Shown: positions 17,738 to 26,937 of the stretch, piece after piece
Numbering within the stretch: position 1 is the first letter of the stretch
How the letters are laid out: each line of letters starts with the position of its first letter
Assembly: GCA_017482355.1 (NCBI GenBank)
Contig: JAFUNJ010000010.1
Location: 186,001 to 250,000 of the forward strand
Direction: 5' to 3'
Length of the DNA stretch: 64,000 nt
Source: Clostridia bacterium
GTDB taxonomy: Bacteria; Bacillota; Clostridia; Oscillospirales; CAG-272
Notes under the pieces: model-generated
The model's database searches: none
The model's input: the letters and a program-made list of their open reading frames with translations, nothing else
What the model was told of the DNA's origin: nothing
Program-made: the position numbers and the translations under genes

Positions 17738-18490
17738 TCAATTAAATCCGCAGGCCTTAAGATATTCGTAGCTGCGGCGCAGACACTCGAAGGGGTCTTC
17801 ACCGTTGCAATCGTCCTGCTCGACCATCATATACTTTGTTCCCGACGCCTCTGCCGCTTTGAAAACGCGGTCGAAGTTGATGTTTCCCTCACCGATAACT
17901 GCCATTTTCTGTCCGTATGCGCAGTCCTTAAGGTGAATAACGGGAACTCTGCCGCTTAAGCGCTCAATGTAATCGGCAGGATCGGCACCGCCGACCTGTA
18001 CCCAGTAGGTATCGACTGTAAAGCCCATAAGCTCCTTCGGCATTCCCTCTGCCATAAGCTCCATAACGGTCTTGTTTCCGACCTTCTTGAACTCTGCCGC
18101 GTGGTTATGGTACATAAAATATTTTCCCTCGCTCTTCAGTATCTTACAGGGCTCTGTGTAAGTTTCAATGAAGAGCGGAACCTTATTTTCGCCGCCCTCG
18201 CTGCTGTAGTCGAACCCGCCGAGACCTACATTATCACAACCTAGAGCCGTATGGTCGGCCGCGACCTGAAGAGTGTCGTTTTGGATCCTGTCGGGCGAGG
18301 TATGCGTAAGCACGCATTTGAGCCCGAGGCGGTCAAGCTCTCTCTTCATCTCGGCTGGGTCGTACTGACATACGCCCGAAAGCTGTACCGTTGTATATCC
18401 GATATTCGCAACCTTCTTGAGCGACTCGTAAAGATCCTCCTTCGTCTTGCAGAAATCACGGATAGTATAAAACTGTGCACCTATTTTCAT
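17738..18490 (-). CDS. Sugar phosphate isomerase/epimerase (TIM barrel)
   Basis: 250 residues, IolE/AP-endonuclease-2-like barrel. Metal-site motifs: MYHNHAAEF near residue 127, TVDTYWVQVGG near 160, VIHLKD near 185 and VEQDD near 225. The catalytic Glu/Asp/His set is complete. The start codon overlaps the stop of the upstream epimerase (TAATG), so they are coupled. It probably isomerises or epimerises a keto sugar made by the oxidoreductase next door; the exact substrate is not predictable. Confidence 0.9.
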   Translation of the reverse strand: MKIGAQFYTIRDFCKTKEDLYESLKKVANIGYTTVQLSGVCQYDPAEMKRELDRLGLKCVLTHTSPDRIQNDTLQVAADHTALGCDNVGLGGFDYSSEGGENKVPLFIETYTEPCKILKSEGKYFMYHNHAAEFKKVGNKTVMELMAEGMPKELMGFTVDTYWVQVGGADPADYIERLSGRVPVIHLKDCAYGQKMAVIGEGNINFDRVFKAAEASGTKYMMVEQDDCNGEDPFECLRRSYEYLKACGFN

Positions 18491-19335
18491 TATCTTGTCC
18501 TCCCGATAATTTTATCAAACGCCGTCACCGCGGCGTCAAAAGCCGTATTTGTGTCAGGGAAGTAAAACGAGCCGACGTTGCTCTTTTCGCCCTCCCTTTC
18601 AAGCCCCGCAAGCCCATCGAAAACCGCAAGGTGCGGCTCGAGTGTGAAGCAGGTCTTTCCGTTATTTATCATATCCGAAACGATCTCCCCGACGTTTCCG
18701 TCGCCGTAGCCGGCAGGAACTATGCTTCCGTCGGGGCGGGCGTCCTTGATGTGCATATATTTTATATAATGCTTAAGCTTTCCGTAAGCGTCAAGCGTAT
18801 CAACTCCGCACTGTACGAAGTTTGCAGGGTCAAACACCGCCTTTATTTCGGGGATGCTTTCGTGAATGATAACGCATCTTTCGGGAACGTCGCCGAATAC
18901 ACCCTTTTCGTTTTCGTGACAAAGAGTAACTCCGCTTCCGCGACTTACCTCGGCGAGCATATTCATTCTTTCAAGAACTTTATCGGTATAAGACGCCGCG
19001 TCGCCGTCGATATAAAATGAGAATATCCTCATGTTTTGTGCGCCGAGAATACTTGCAAGCTCAAGAGTATGTCTGAACTTCTCAAGATGCACCCCGAAAT
19101 CGTCGTCTATTCCGATTTTTCCGATAGGAGAACCGACAGAGAATACCGAAAGCCCTGCCGCGTCAAGCTTATTCTTGACCTCGCGCGCCTTCTCGAGCGT
19201 TATATCGGAAATATTCGTTCCGTCAACGCCACGGATCTCAAGACCGCTTAGACCGTTGCGAAGAAGCGCGTCTATCTGCCCGTCGATCTGCGGACACGCC
19301 TCGTCCGCGAATGCGTAGATATTTGTTTTATCCAT
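18490..19335 (-). CDS. Sugar phosphate isomerase/epimerase-like protein
   Basis: 281 residues. The ATG at 19335 has AGAGGTGA upstream; an in-frame start further upstream (19383) has none. TIM barrel with ITLCHENEKGVFG, AVFDPANFVQ, YMHIKDARPDG and CFTLEPHL carrying the expected metal-ligand Glu, Asp, His and Glu. First gene of the leftward unit, divergent from the AraC regulator at 19453, which may control it. It differs clearly from the epimerase it overlaps, so the two may act in sequence. Confidence 0.88.
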   Translation of the reverse strand: MDKTNIYAFADEACPQIDGQIDALLRNGLSGLEIRGVDGTNISDITLEKAREVKNKLDAAGLSVFSVGSPIGKIGIDDDFGVHLEKFRHTLELASILGAQNMRIFSFYIDGDAASYTDKVLERMNMLAEVSRGSGVTLCHENEKGVFGDVPERCVIIHESIPEIKAVFDPANFVQCGVDTLDAYGKLKHYIKYMHIKDARPDGSIVPAGYGDGNVGEIVSDMINNGKTCFTLEPHLAVFDGLAGLEREGEKSNVGSFYFPDTNTAFDAAVTAFDKIIGRTR

Positions 19336-19406
19336 AATATCACCTCTTGTTTTTATTTTATTACAATCATAAATTAAATGCAATTACCATAAAAACTTAA
19401 AATATA

Positions 19407-19435
19407 TTGCAAATAGAACTTTTTTGTGTTATAAT
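19407..19435 (+). promoter_or_regulatory. Promoter of the AraC gene at 19453
   Basis: TTGCAA (19407-19412), 17-bp spacer, TATAAT (19430-19435), in the 117-bp divergent intergenic region. Confidence 0.7.
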
Positions 19436-19452
19436 AGCTCCGAGGTGATTAA

Positions 19453-20241
19453 ATGATGCCAAAGATAATAGATGCGGGAAAAACCTATGTCGAAAAACCC
19501 GACACAAATCGCTTCAAAATGCACACGCACGACGGATATGAGGTATACTGCTTCTTAAGCGGCAAGGCAAAATACTTCGTTGAGGGAACGGTTTATCCCC
19601 TTCGCCCCGGCGATATTCTCATAATGAAAAAGGCAGAATCACACACCCTTTTGCTGATGAAGGATCAGCCGTACGAAAGAATTGCAGTGCATTTCAGCGC
19701 AGACGCGCTTGTCGGTGCAAACAAGGATAAGCTGCTTTCCTTTATGAACGACCGCCACCTTGGAAAAAGCAACCGATTCCCCGCCTCGATCTTTAAGGAT
19801 AGAAATTGGATCTACTATCTCTGCAAAATATGCGAAAGCGATGACATTGAGACACAAAAGCTCTATCTTACCGTTCTTGTTTCCGAGCTTCGCGCTTCCG
19901 CCCGCGACATCCGCCCAGACAGTGAGGTGTGCGATAATATCTCCGAGGTGATCGCCTACATAAATTCTCATCTGAGCGACGATCTTTCCCTCGACAGTAT
20001 CTGCTCGGCATTCCATACCAGCCGTTCACACACAAACAGAAAATTCCGACAGATGACCGGCTCTTCAATGTGGGAATACGTCAAGCGCAAGCGTCTTCTT
20101 ATGGCTAAGGAGCTTCTTCTCGGCGGCGAAAATCCCTACCGCGTCTATGAAAAATGCGGCTTCAACGAATACAGCTCCTTCTACCGTGCCTATAAAGCGG
20201 AATTCGGCGTCAGCCCGAAGGACGATCATAAAAAGAAATAA
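19453..20241 (+). CDS. AraC family transcriptional regulator with cupin sensor
   Basis: 262 residues. The N-terminal cupin-like half has HTHDGYEVYCFLSG and LRPGDILIMKK; the C-terminal half has two AraC helix-turn-helices (LSLDSICSAFHTSRSHTNRKF and NPYRVYEKCGFNEYSSFYRAYKAEFG, each shown in parts across 170-255). GAGGTGA precedes the ATG. Divergent from the epimerase/oxidoreductase genes, which are its likely targets, and probably responsive to a sugar. Confidence 0.9.
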   Translation: MMPKIIDAGKTYVEKPDTNRFKMHTHDGYEVYCFLSGKAKYFVEGTVYPLRPGDILIMKKAESHTLLLMKDQPYERIAVHFSADALVGANKDKLLSFMNDRHLGKSNRFPASIFKDRNWIYYLCKICESDDIETQKLYLTVLVSELRASARDIRPDSEVCDNISEVIAYINSHLSDDLSLDSICSAFHTSRSHTNRKFRQMTGSSMWEYVKRKRLLMAKELLLGGENPYRVYEKCGFNEYSSFYRAYKAEFGVSPKDDHKKK

Positions 20242-20243
20242 TT

Positions 20244-20280
20244 AAAACCTCTGACGGCGAATCGCCGTCAGAGGTTTTTT
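20244..20280 (+). terminator. Terminator after the AraC gene
   Basis: Long perfect stem, ACCTCTGACGGCGA / TCGCCGTCAGAGGT with T6; A-run on the other side, so it may serve both directions. Confidence 0.92.
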
Positions 20281-20306
20281 CCTATTTTATTACTATCTAT
20301 TCTTTC

Positions 20307-22964
20307 TTATTTCTTCTTTTTCTTAATAACGATAACCGTTACTGCCGCGCCGACAACAACTGCCACAGCGGGAATTATAAACACAAGAGTATTTATCTTA
20401 TTGCCGCCGTCTTCCTCTTTTTCTTCCTTCTTTGCTTCCGTTATTATGCTCGGACGGGGACGGGTCGGTCTTGTCGTTTCCTGCTTCTCGGTCGTTTCGC
20501 CCGGGGAGGTCATCGTTTCAAATTCCGACGTTTCGGTGCTCGTTTCCTTGCCGCTGTAAACGTCAAGCTGAGACATATCGCGCTTGATGGTATACGTAGT
20601 CATCTTGCGAACGCCCTCGACGTTTTCAAGCTTACCGACGTTTACTATCTCTATTGTGATATGATCGGAATAGAAATCGAGGGTCATTATCTGCGAAATA
20701 TTGGTATCGCCGCCGTAGGGGCCTGTCGGGTCGAGACGCGTTGCAGAGTTGCTTATCGAGCTGCCGTGAATGTAGTGATAACCGGTCGTCGTATAGGAGC
20801 CGTCTGCGTTCTGCTTCTTATCGCCGAAGTTCCAAATAAGCTCGGAGGAATTGTAGAACGCGGTCTCCTCCTCAGTGCGCCAGTGAATGTGTCCGTACAT
20901 GTATATTGCGTTCGGATACTCCTCAAGCAGCTCCATCAGCATCGTTCTCGGATCGCCAAGAGACGCGTGCTGGCTCGGGGAACGGAATTCATAGTTCTCA
21001 CCGTCCGTCGAGAAGTTGTAATGACAGGTTATCATTACCGTCTTATCGGGGCCGATCTCCTCAAGCTGCTCGCGAAGCCAAATTATCTGCTGGGGATACA
21101 TCTGCTGACCCGCGCCGCGATCCTCGCTCGTCGCAAGGGGATTTCCTGTGTAAGACTGATTTATACCGATAAAATCAAGTCCGCCGACGTTGTAGCGGTA
21201 GCAAAGCACCTCGTCGGGGTAACGGCAAAGACGCGCGTCTCCGACGATGTCCTTCATATAAAGAGCGTCGTAATATCCGCCCGATCTGCCGAGCATCCAG
21301 TGCGTATAGCTTCCCGAGTGTATCCTTACCGAAGGATCCTTATATTCGGCAATAACACCCGGCTGCTTGTCGTGGTTACCCGAAACGTAGAAGATATTTC
21401 TTCCGGTCTTGGTCGCTTCTGCAAGGGAATTATCAAGATAAGTTATCGTCGAAATGATGTTCTCATACGTCCAGGGGCTCTTTTGCATGTTGTTCGTATG
21501 ATAGATCGCCTCACCGAGGTTGTCTCCTCCGAGAAGCATTACGTCAACTCCGCCCCTTGCCTTCAGATATTCGATCGCATTTACAACGTTTTGCTTGATC
21601 GGCTTTTCAGTACCGATTATTTCGCCCTCAAGGTGAAGGTCAGACATAAACGCGACGCTGTAAAGAGGCGTTTTGCCGTCGTTATTGTACTCGCGATCAA
21701 GCTCTCCCGTATGAAGCGACTTGATAGCAGTAGAAAGCGAGCGCATATATACCTTGTCTTTGCTTCCGTCGTAAACGAGCTCAAGGTTTATCTTCTCGTC
21801 CTGATCAAGAACAACGGTGTGCTTTATTTCGGTCAGCGTATCTGTTACCTCAAAGGTCTTGACGGTCGCGCCGTTTTTCGTGATCTTGACAGTAGACTTA
21901 CCCGCCTCTGCTCTCTGAAGCTTCGCAGTTATCTCAAAGGTTCCGGAGCGGGGCGCAACGAAGGTGAGAACCGCATTTTTCTTAACGGCTCTCATTCCGA
22001 ATGCGTCGGTCGTTTTCTGATCCGGATCCTTATCGAGCGAGGTCTCGTACCAGAAATAAAGATCCTGACCTTCGGAATATCCGCGAGTCGTAACGACCGT
22101 CTCATTTCCCGGGTACTTGTCGAGATCGTAGCTCTTGCTTCCGCAGGTGAGCTTTATCTGCTTGATTCTCGATATAAAGCCCTTATCCGCCTCGTTATTT
22201 GCGGCAACCTCCATTATAAAGAGAAGATCATCCCCCTTTTTGAGGTCAACTTTTCCGCTAAGGGTGTATGCCTGAGCGTCAGTCTCGTTCGTCTCAGTCT
22301 TTTCGTTCGTGACGGACGTAAGGACGTTTCCGTCCTTGACGACAGAATAGGTTACGCCCGAATACTTTTTCGGCGTTCCGCTCATCGTCATTCTCTTCAC
22401 GACGTTTTCGGTATAATCGTACGTGCCGTCGGCAGGAGCATGGAAGGCGACAACGAACTTCGTTGTCTTAGAGGGAGACGCCATAAAAATATCGTCTTTC
22501 TGATATTCCATGTACGTGTTTTTGAACCTGCTGACCGTCAGCTCCTTGTCGGTCTCGCCAACGTAGCTGTAATCGACGTTATTGTTCGCCGTAGCAGAAA
22601 TGAGATTTACCTCTTTCCCGCTTGCGGTTTCAATACCGAAAGCGCGGAAGGTCGGCGTCTCCTTAACGGCAGGAACGTATATTCCGAGCTTCTTGCTTCC
22701 CGCGCGAAATTCATAAGTATCGAGGTAGACCCATTTCCCCTCTTGATTGAACTTCATGCCGACGCGATCCTTCTCACCGAAGCCGTCAACTCCGCCCGAC
22801 GGCGAAACGTCATATACCGTCTTGTGAGTCTGCGCGGTAAGACTTACATAATCCGCGTGCTTTGGCGGCATCGTCGCGCAGTACGCAGCAGTACCAAGCG
22901 ACATACAAATGCCGAGCATCGCCGTCATCAAGCGAAGCAAAAAGGAAGATCGTCTTTTTTTCAT
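20307..22964 (-). CDS. Exported, membrane-anchored metallophosphoesterase
   Basis: 885 residues. The ATG at 22964 is preceded by GGAGGT. Signal peptide at 1-30 (MKKRRSS then hydrophobic, AYCA cleavage region). Residues about 35-430 form beta-rich, probably ligand-binding domains. A calcineurin-like phosphoesterase follows at about 435-720 with SDLHLE, GGDN, SGNHD, TCHYN and YGHIHWR, a full dimetal site. A Thr/Glu/Pro-rich linker leads to a C-terminal membrane helix (about 857-878) ending in KKKKK. It likely acts outside the cell on phosphate esters or nucleotides. It has its own promoter and terminator and no obvious partners. Confidence 0.9.
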   Translation of the reverse strand: MKKRRSSFLLRLMTAMLGICMSLGTAAYCATMPPKHADYVSLTAQTHKTVYDVSPSGGVDGFGEKDRVGMKFNQEGKWVYLDTYEFRAGSKKLGIYVPAVKETPTFRAFGIETASGKEVNLISATANNNVDYSYVGETDKELTVSRFKNTYMEYQKDDIFMASPSKTTKFVVAFHAPADGTYDYTENVVKRMTMSGTPKKYSGVTYSVVKDGNVLTSVTNEKTETNETDAQAYTLSGKVDLKKGDDLLFIMEVAANNEADKGFISRIKQIKLTCGSKSYDLDKYPGNETVVTTRGYSEGQDLYFWYETSLDKDPDQKTTDAFGMRAVKKNAVLTFVAPRSGTFEITAKLQRAEAGKSTVKITKNGATVKTFEVTDTLTEIKHTVVLDQDEKINLELVYDGSKDKVYMRSLSTAIKSLHTGELDREYNNDGKTPLYSVAFMSDLHLEGEIIGTEKPIKQNVVNAIEYLKARGGVDVMLLGGDNLGEAIYHTNNMQKSPWTYENIISTITYLDNSLAEATKTGRNIFYVSGNHDKQPGVIAEYKDPSVRIHSGSYTHWMLGRSGGYYDALYMKDIVGDARLCRYPDEVLCYRYNVGGLDFIGINQSYTGNPLATSEDRGAGQQMYPQQIIWLREQLEEIGPDKTVMITCHYNFSTDGENYEFRSPSQHASLGDPRTMLMELLEEYPNAIYMYGHIHWRTEEETAFYNSSELIWNFGDKKQNADGSYTTTGYHYIHGSSISNSATRLDPTGPYGGDTNISQIMTLDFYSDHITIEIVNVGKLENVEGVRKMTTYTIKRDMSQLDVYSGKETSTETSEFETMTSPGETTEKQETTRPTRPRPSIITEAKKEEKEEDGGNKINTLVFIIPAVAVVVGAAVTVIVIKKKKK

Positions 22965-22994
22965 GTTTACCTCCAAACAGGTTACTATATATTA

Positions 22995-23023
22995 ATTATA
23001 AGGTCAAATCGCCCTCTTGTCAA
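22995..23023 (-). promoter_or_regulatory. Promoter of the metallophosphoesterase gene
   Basis: Minus strand TTGACA (23023-23018), 17-bp spacer, TATAAT (23000-22995): a full consensus promoter. Confidence 0.85.
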
Positions 23024-23061
23024 TAAAATTCCGTTTCATATCCGATTTGCCGTCTTCCGCA

Positions 23062-23099
23062 AGCAAAAAATCACGGCTTATCAGCCGTGATTTTTTGCT
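23062..23099 (-). terminator. Terminator of the large repeat lipoprotein gene
   Basis: AGCAAAAAATCACGGCT / AGCCGTGATTTTTTGCT perfect stem with 4-nt loop, 14 bp after the stop codon at 23114. Confidence 0.9.
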
Positions 23100-23113
23100 A
23101 AGGTTTTGCTATA

Positions 23114-26100
23114 TCACTCAACAACGTTTCCGTCAGCATCGTATTCGATAGTAGAGGTAACGTTTCCGTCAGCATCGTAATAGGTTACGTACTGAACCCA
23201 GTTTTGACAGTATTCATCGTGATAATACTTCTCTCTTCTTACAAGGACACCGTCTTCGTAGTAATCCCAGTAATCGAAACACATCTCGCATTTGTTGTCA
23301 AAATCGTTATCAATGATATACCAGCCGATCATAACGAGATTTTCGTCGAGATCGTAGTATTCCTCGGTGTAGGGCTGTCCATATTCCTCGTCATTCTTGT
23401 TGCCCATATATCCGAGTAATTCATTGTTATTTGAGCCGTCAACCCATTCCATGTAGTTGCACTTCCAGTTGCCGTTTTCCCAGTACTCAATGTACTGCAT
23501 AAACGCATCTTTTTCACTGTAATGACTTGTTTCAGCGTAATAAGTTGTTTGATACTCGCGATCATAGCCGCCGGGATAATATTCAACGTATGTGTACGAC
23601 CATTCGACGATGCGGCCGGTAAGGTAACCATACTGGTCCAGCTCCTGACATCTTGCATACTCCCACGAATAATCTCTTTCGCCCGTTTCATAGCTGTACC
23701 AATCTTTTCTCTTGTAGGTACCGCCATTATCGTATTCATATTGCCAGAAATAGATTTCCCAGTAGCCGTCTTCTTCGTATTCATACGATATATCGTTTAC
23801 TACGTTACCTTCGGCATCGTATTCGATTCTACCGACTTCGTCTTCGTTCTCATCATAAGTTATAACGATAGTCGTCCCGTCGGGTTCATAAAACGTACGA
23901 GTATCCTCTTTGCCGTTCTCGTCGTACTCTACGAGAACTCTCAGATCACCGATTTCAAGCTCTTCGGTCTCCTCATTATAGCGCAGCTCGTATCTTTCCC
24001 AGGTCTTTTTGGTTTCTCCGTCCTCGTAATATGTCGTTATCGAAAGGTACAGATCCTCGGGTATATAGTGATATTCCTTAGCTAACGTTCCGTCGGGAGC
24101 ATACTCATATTCGTAGTAACCTTCATACGCACTGTTGTAACCTTCATACAGGATCTCACCGTCGGGCACACTGTATTCCGTATTCTTCTCACTATCAATT
24201 TCATCTGTATCGCCAACGTAAGTATACTCGGATATCCACAGAGAGACAAGCTCGTCGTTTTCGCCCACACCGTAGCCACAACCATACTTCACTCTTCCGA
24301 GATCGTCATATTCAAAGGTAACGATTGTCGTACCGTTCGTAAAGGTAACGGTTTCCTTTACAATCTCGTCTTCAACAATATCGTACGTCCAGACAAGACC
24401 GTCGTCGGTTTCTTCCGTTTGGGTTCCTGTAAACTTTTCGTCTTCCTCGGGAGGAAGATCGTCGCCGCCGTCAACGGGAGGCGTTACGTCGCCACCGTCG
24501 TCGATTTCATTGCCGTTCTCGTCGTATTCAACGGTCCATTCATCAAGAATCTCACCGTCGGGTGCGCTGTATCTGATACACGATTCAGTCTTTACGTTGT
24601 AGGTGCCGTCATAGTACTCATACTTGATAACAAGCACTTCGTCGATACCGCTCTCCGTACCGCTTGACTGGTGGTCTATAAGGATTTTATCAAAGTCATA
24701 TTCGTCACGCTCAAAAACGGTAACAGTCGTGCCGTTAGTAAAGGTAAAGGTTGTTTTCAAAATAGTACCGTAACGATTGCAATAATCCGTAACGATCATT
24801 CCGTCAGATTCATAGACCCTCGTATATGAGCCGTCTTCATTATACTCTGTCTTTCTGACAACGTTGCCTTCGGCGTCGTATACTATCTCGCTCTTTACGT
24901 CGGGATTATAGATGTCGTCTTCAAAATAGGTCGTTTCGGTTCTGTTGCCGTTTTCGTGATACGTAACCGTTTTAACAGTAACCCACTCTGTGTGGTCGTA
25001 CTCCTCAACATACACGGGCTTCTTATAGGTTTCTTTAACAAGCTTATCGCCTTCGTATTCCTTTATGACACCGGAGTCATCGGTATAGACAAACGTCTTA
25101 TAACCCGTGACGTTTCCGTCTTTATCGTACTCGGTTTCCTTGAGCGCTTCTTCGTTTTCGTCGTATTCGGTAACGGAATACGAGCCGTCGTAATAATAAT
25201 ATGTGTTGAACTTTGTGGTGCCGTCCTCGCGGTATTCGTACTTGCCCTTCAAATCTCCGAGCACGTATTCGCCGGTTTCATTGTTTATGAAAAGTTCGTA
25301 TTCCTCAAAGGTCTTTTTAGTCTTTCCGTCGGGATAGTATGTGCTCACTTCTACGTAGTCATAATAACCTAGATTGTAATAAGTTTCCTTCGTAGCTTTG
25401 CCGTCGGCGGTGTACTCGCATTCCCAACTATACTTACCGTCCTCATCCTCGTGAGATGAACTGATAGCAAGACAGGTCTTATTAGCGTCGTTCAGCTTGA
25501 ACTTCGCGGTCATATTGGTCAAGCCGTAACCCTCGTCGCTCATAGCGATCTCTTCTCCGTTCAGGAGAGCCATATACATATCGTATTCTGCCTTTTCGAT
25601 TTCTCCCGCTTCGTACATCGCCTTGTATTGAGCTTTTGCCATAGTAACGTACGCGTCAGCGGCAGTTCCCTCAAAGGTTGTCGACTGGTATGCCTTGGGA
25701 GCAGCATCAAAAAGCGTCAGGATTCCGTTCGATACGGTTGCCGAGGAGAACTCTATACGCATCTCCATAACTCCGATAACGGTTCCGTTAAGTCCGAGCT
25801 GCTCTATCATATCAGCAGGCATTTTTTCCTTTTCGAACTGCGTAAGCGAGCCCTTACCGTCAAGAATGGTAACTTCCATTTCCGCCGCGCCCGACATGCC
25901 CGTATAGGTCACGCCCTCGTCGGGCTCGGGATCGGGTTTGGGATCAGTCGTTACAGGGGGCTTAGCCGTTCCGCCGGGGGTAGTTGTTCCGTCGGGAGCA
26001 GTTGTTCCGCCGGGAACTGTAGTACCGTCGGGAGTAGTCGTTCCGTCAGGATCGGTAGTATCGCCGGGAACGGTAGTACCGTTAGGATCGGTCGTTCCAC

Positions 26101-26269
26101 CCGGAACGGTAGTACCGTCAGGATCGGTCGTTCCGTCAGGTTCAGTCGTTCCGCCGGTAGTCGTCGTTGCAGCAGGTGTAGTTGCTGCGGGTTTCTTTTC
26201 ATTGTCGTCGCAAGCGGCAAAGGTCAACATCATCAACAATGCCACTATCAGTGCTAAAAGTTTTTTCAT
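23114..26269 (-). CDS. Large surface lipoprotein with Thr-Pro-Gly stalk and YD/MORN-like repeats
   Basis: 1051 residues. A lipoprotein signal ends at Cys20 (lipobox TFAAC). Residues about 28-115 are a low-complexity stalk built from GTTxPxGTTDPxG units. About 120-280 is a non-repetitive domain, and the rest is dozens of acidic, Tyr-rich repeats such as YDAEGNVVRKTEYNEDGSY, resembling MORN_2/YwqK repeats, interrupted near 625-660 by a Pro/Gly/Asp-rich linker. No enzyme motif is seen. It is related to the truncated protein at the left edge. The likely place is the outer cell surface; the role could be adhesion or binding of a polymer, which is inference. A divergent XRE regulator gene is 143 bp away. 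Confidence 0.88.
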   Translation of the reverse strand: MKKLLALIVALLMMLTFAACDDNEKKPAATTPAATTTTGGTTEPDGTTDPDGTTVPGGTTDPNGTTVPGDTTDPDGTTTPDGTTVPGGTTAPDGTTTPGGTAKPPVTTDPKPDPEPDEGVTYTGMSGAAEMEVTILDGKGSLTQFEKEKMPADMIEQLGLNGTVIGVMEMRIEFSSATVSNGILTLFDAAPKAYQSTTFEGTAADAYVTMAKAQYKAMYEAGEIEKAEYDMYMALLNGEEIAMSDEGYGLTNMTAKFKLNDANKTCLAISSSHEDEDGKYSWECEYTADGKATKETYYNLGYYDYVEVSTYYPDGKTKKTFEEYELFINNETGEYVLGDLKGKYEYREDGTTKFNTYYYYDGSYSVTEYDENEEALKETEYDKDGNVTGYKTFVYTDDSGVIKEYEGDKLVKETYKKPVYVEEYDHTEWVTVKTVTYHENGNRTETTYFEDDIYNPDVKSEIVYDAEGNVVRKTEYNEDGSYTRVYESDGMIVTDYCNRYGTILKTTFTFTNGTTVTVFERDEYDFDKILIDHQSSGTESGIDEVLVIKYEYYDGTYNVKTESCIRYSAPDGEILDEWTVEYDENGNEIDDGGDVTPPVDGGDDLPPEEDEKFTGTQTEETDDGLVWTYDIVEDEIVKETVTFTNGTTIVTFEYDDLGRVKYGCGYGVGENDELVSLWISEYTYVGDTDEIDSEKNTEYSVPDGEILYEGYNSAYEGYYEYEYAPDGTLAKEYHYIPEDLYLSITTYYEDGETKKTWERYELRYNEETEELEIGDLRVLVEYDENGKEDTRTFYEPDGTTIVITYDENEDEVGRIEYDAEGNVVNDISYEYEEDGYWEIYFWQYEYDNGGTYKRKDWYSYETGERDYSWEYARCQELDQYGYLTGRIVEWSYTYVEYYPGGYDREYQTTYYAETSHYSEKDAFMQYIEYWENGNWKCNYMEWVDGSNNNELLGYMGNKNDEEYGQPYTEEYYDLDENLVMIGWYIIDNDFDNKCEMCFDYWDYYEDGVLVRREKYYHDEYCQNWVQYVTYYDADGNVTSTIEYDADGNVVE
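25965..26165 (-). repeat. In-gene tandem repeat encoding the Thr/Pro/Gly stalk
   Basis: About eleven imperfect 18-bp units coding GTT(V/D/T)P(G/D/N). All changes keep the frame, so slippage would change stalk length without breaking the protein. Confidence 0.85.
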
Positions 26270-26297
26270 TTCAAAACTCCTTTACTAAGATAAGGGC

Positions 26298-26391
26298 ATT
26301 ATATCACAACCTTTCGTTGTTGTCAATAACTAATAATAAGTTTTTTACATAACTTCTGAAAGTTGTTATCATTATTATAATAGATGACAAC
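26298..26391. promoter_or_regulatory. Divergent promoter region with GTTGT(C/T)A operator motifs
   Basis: Minus strand: TTGACA (26326-26321), 17-bp spacer, TATAAT (26303-26298) for the lipoprotein. Plus strand: TATAAT (26376-26381) for the XRE gene. GTTGTTAT (26362-26369) and ATGACAAC (26384-26391) form an inverted repeat around the plus -10 box; GTTGTCA also occurs at 26318-26324 on the lipoprotein -35 box. They are candidate sites for the XRE protein. Confidence 0.6.
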
Positions 26392-26412
26392 ATAAGAAAG
26401 GAACGGCTTTAA

Positions 26413-26733
26413 ATGCTACACAATTTAAGATTTTTACGCACCCGCGCGGGATTGAGTCAGCAACAACTTGCCGATGTTATTAACGTAAGCCAGCAGTCGA
26501 TAAACAAATACGAAAACCACGACGTAGAGCCGAATATCGAGACTCTTTGCGCCATAGCGGACTATTTTAACGTATCCGTTGATTTTCTTGTCGGACGAAC
26601 AGACGTTGAACGCAAAAACGAGCCGACGGAATTTTGTCAGCTTAATTCCGCTGAAAAAGCCCTCATAGACAAAATAAGAACCCTCTCCCCTTCGGACAGA
26701 GAATTGGTGTCCGCCGTTATAAGACGGCTTTGA
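26413..26733 (+). CDS. XRE family transcriptional regulator
   Basis: 106 residues. Residues 4-60 are an XRE helix-turn-helix (FLRTRAGLSQQQLADVINVS, then SINKYENHDVEPN), followed by DFLVGRTD and a short C-terminal helix that may dimerise. AAAGGA lies upstream of the ATG. Its position and the operator-like inverted repeats suggest control of itself and of the divergent surface lipoprotein gene. Confidence 0.9.
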   Translation: MLHNLRFLRTRAGLSQQQLADVINVSQQSINKYENHDVEPNIETLCAIADYFNVSVDFLVGRTDVERKNEPTEFCQLNSAEKALIDKIRTLSPSDRELVSAVIRRL

Positions 26734-26767
26734 GCGAATCAGAAACATTCAAAACCAAACGCCGTCT

Positions 26768-26840
26768 TGACGGCTACACCTCATCCGAGGTTTACCTCTT
26801 GCCTTCCTCCCGCTAGGGAAGGCAAGGCAACGCGGCAAAG
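26768..26840. repeat. Interspersed repeat, family 1 (short copy)
   Basis: CTACCTCATCCGA-like core and the CTTCC..GGAAGGCAAG block shared with 15216-15575 and 45237-45445. Confidence 0.6.
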
Positions 26841-26903
26841 CTTCTCTTCATAACTTCTCTACCTTATTTAATTTATTATCTATTCTTTATTCTCTATTAT
26901 CTA

Positions 26904-26931
26904 AAAAGCTCCACCCGAAGGTGGAGCTTTT
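26904..26931 (-). terminator. Terminator of the DUF4091 gene
   Basis: AAAAGCTCCACC / GGTGGAGCTTTT stem with loop CGAA, just after the stop at 26938 on the minus strand. Confidence 0.9.
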
Positions 26932-26937
26932 CTCTAT

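Noticed and set aside
20661..23090. Open frame of 809 codons antisense to the metallophosphoesterase gene
   Set aside because: The minus-strand protein has signal, full active site, promoter and terminator; the antisense frame has none.
25965..26165. CRISPR-like array
   Set aside because: Units are 18 bp without spacers and code for a Thr/Pro/Gly stalk inside a gene.
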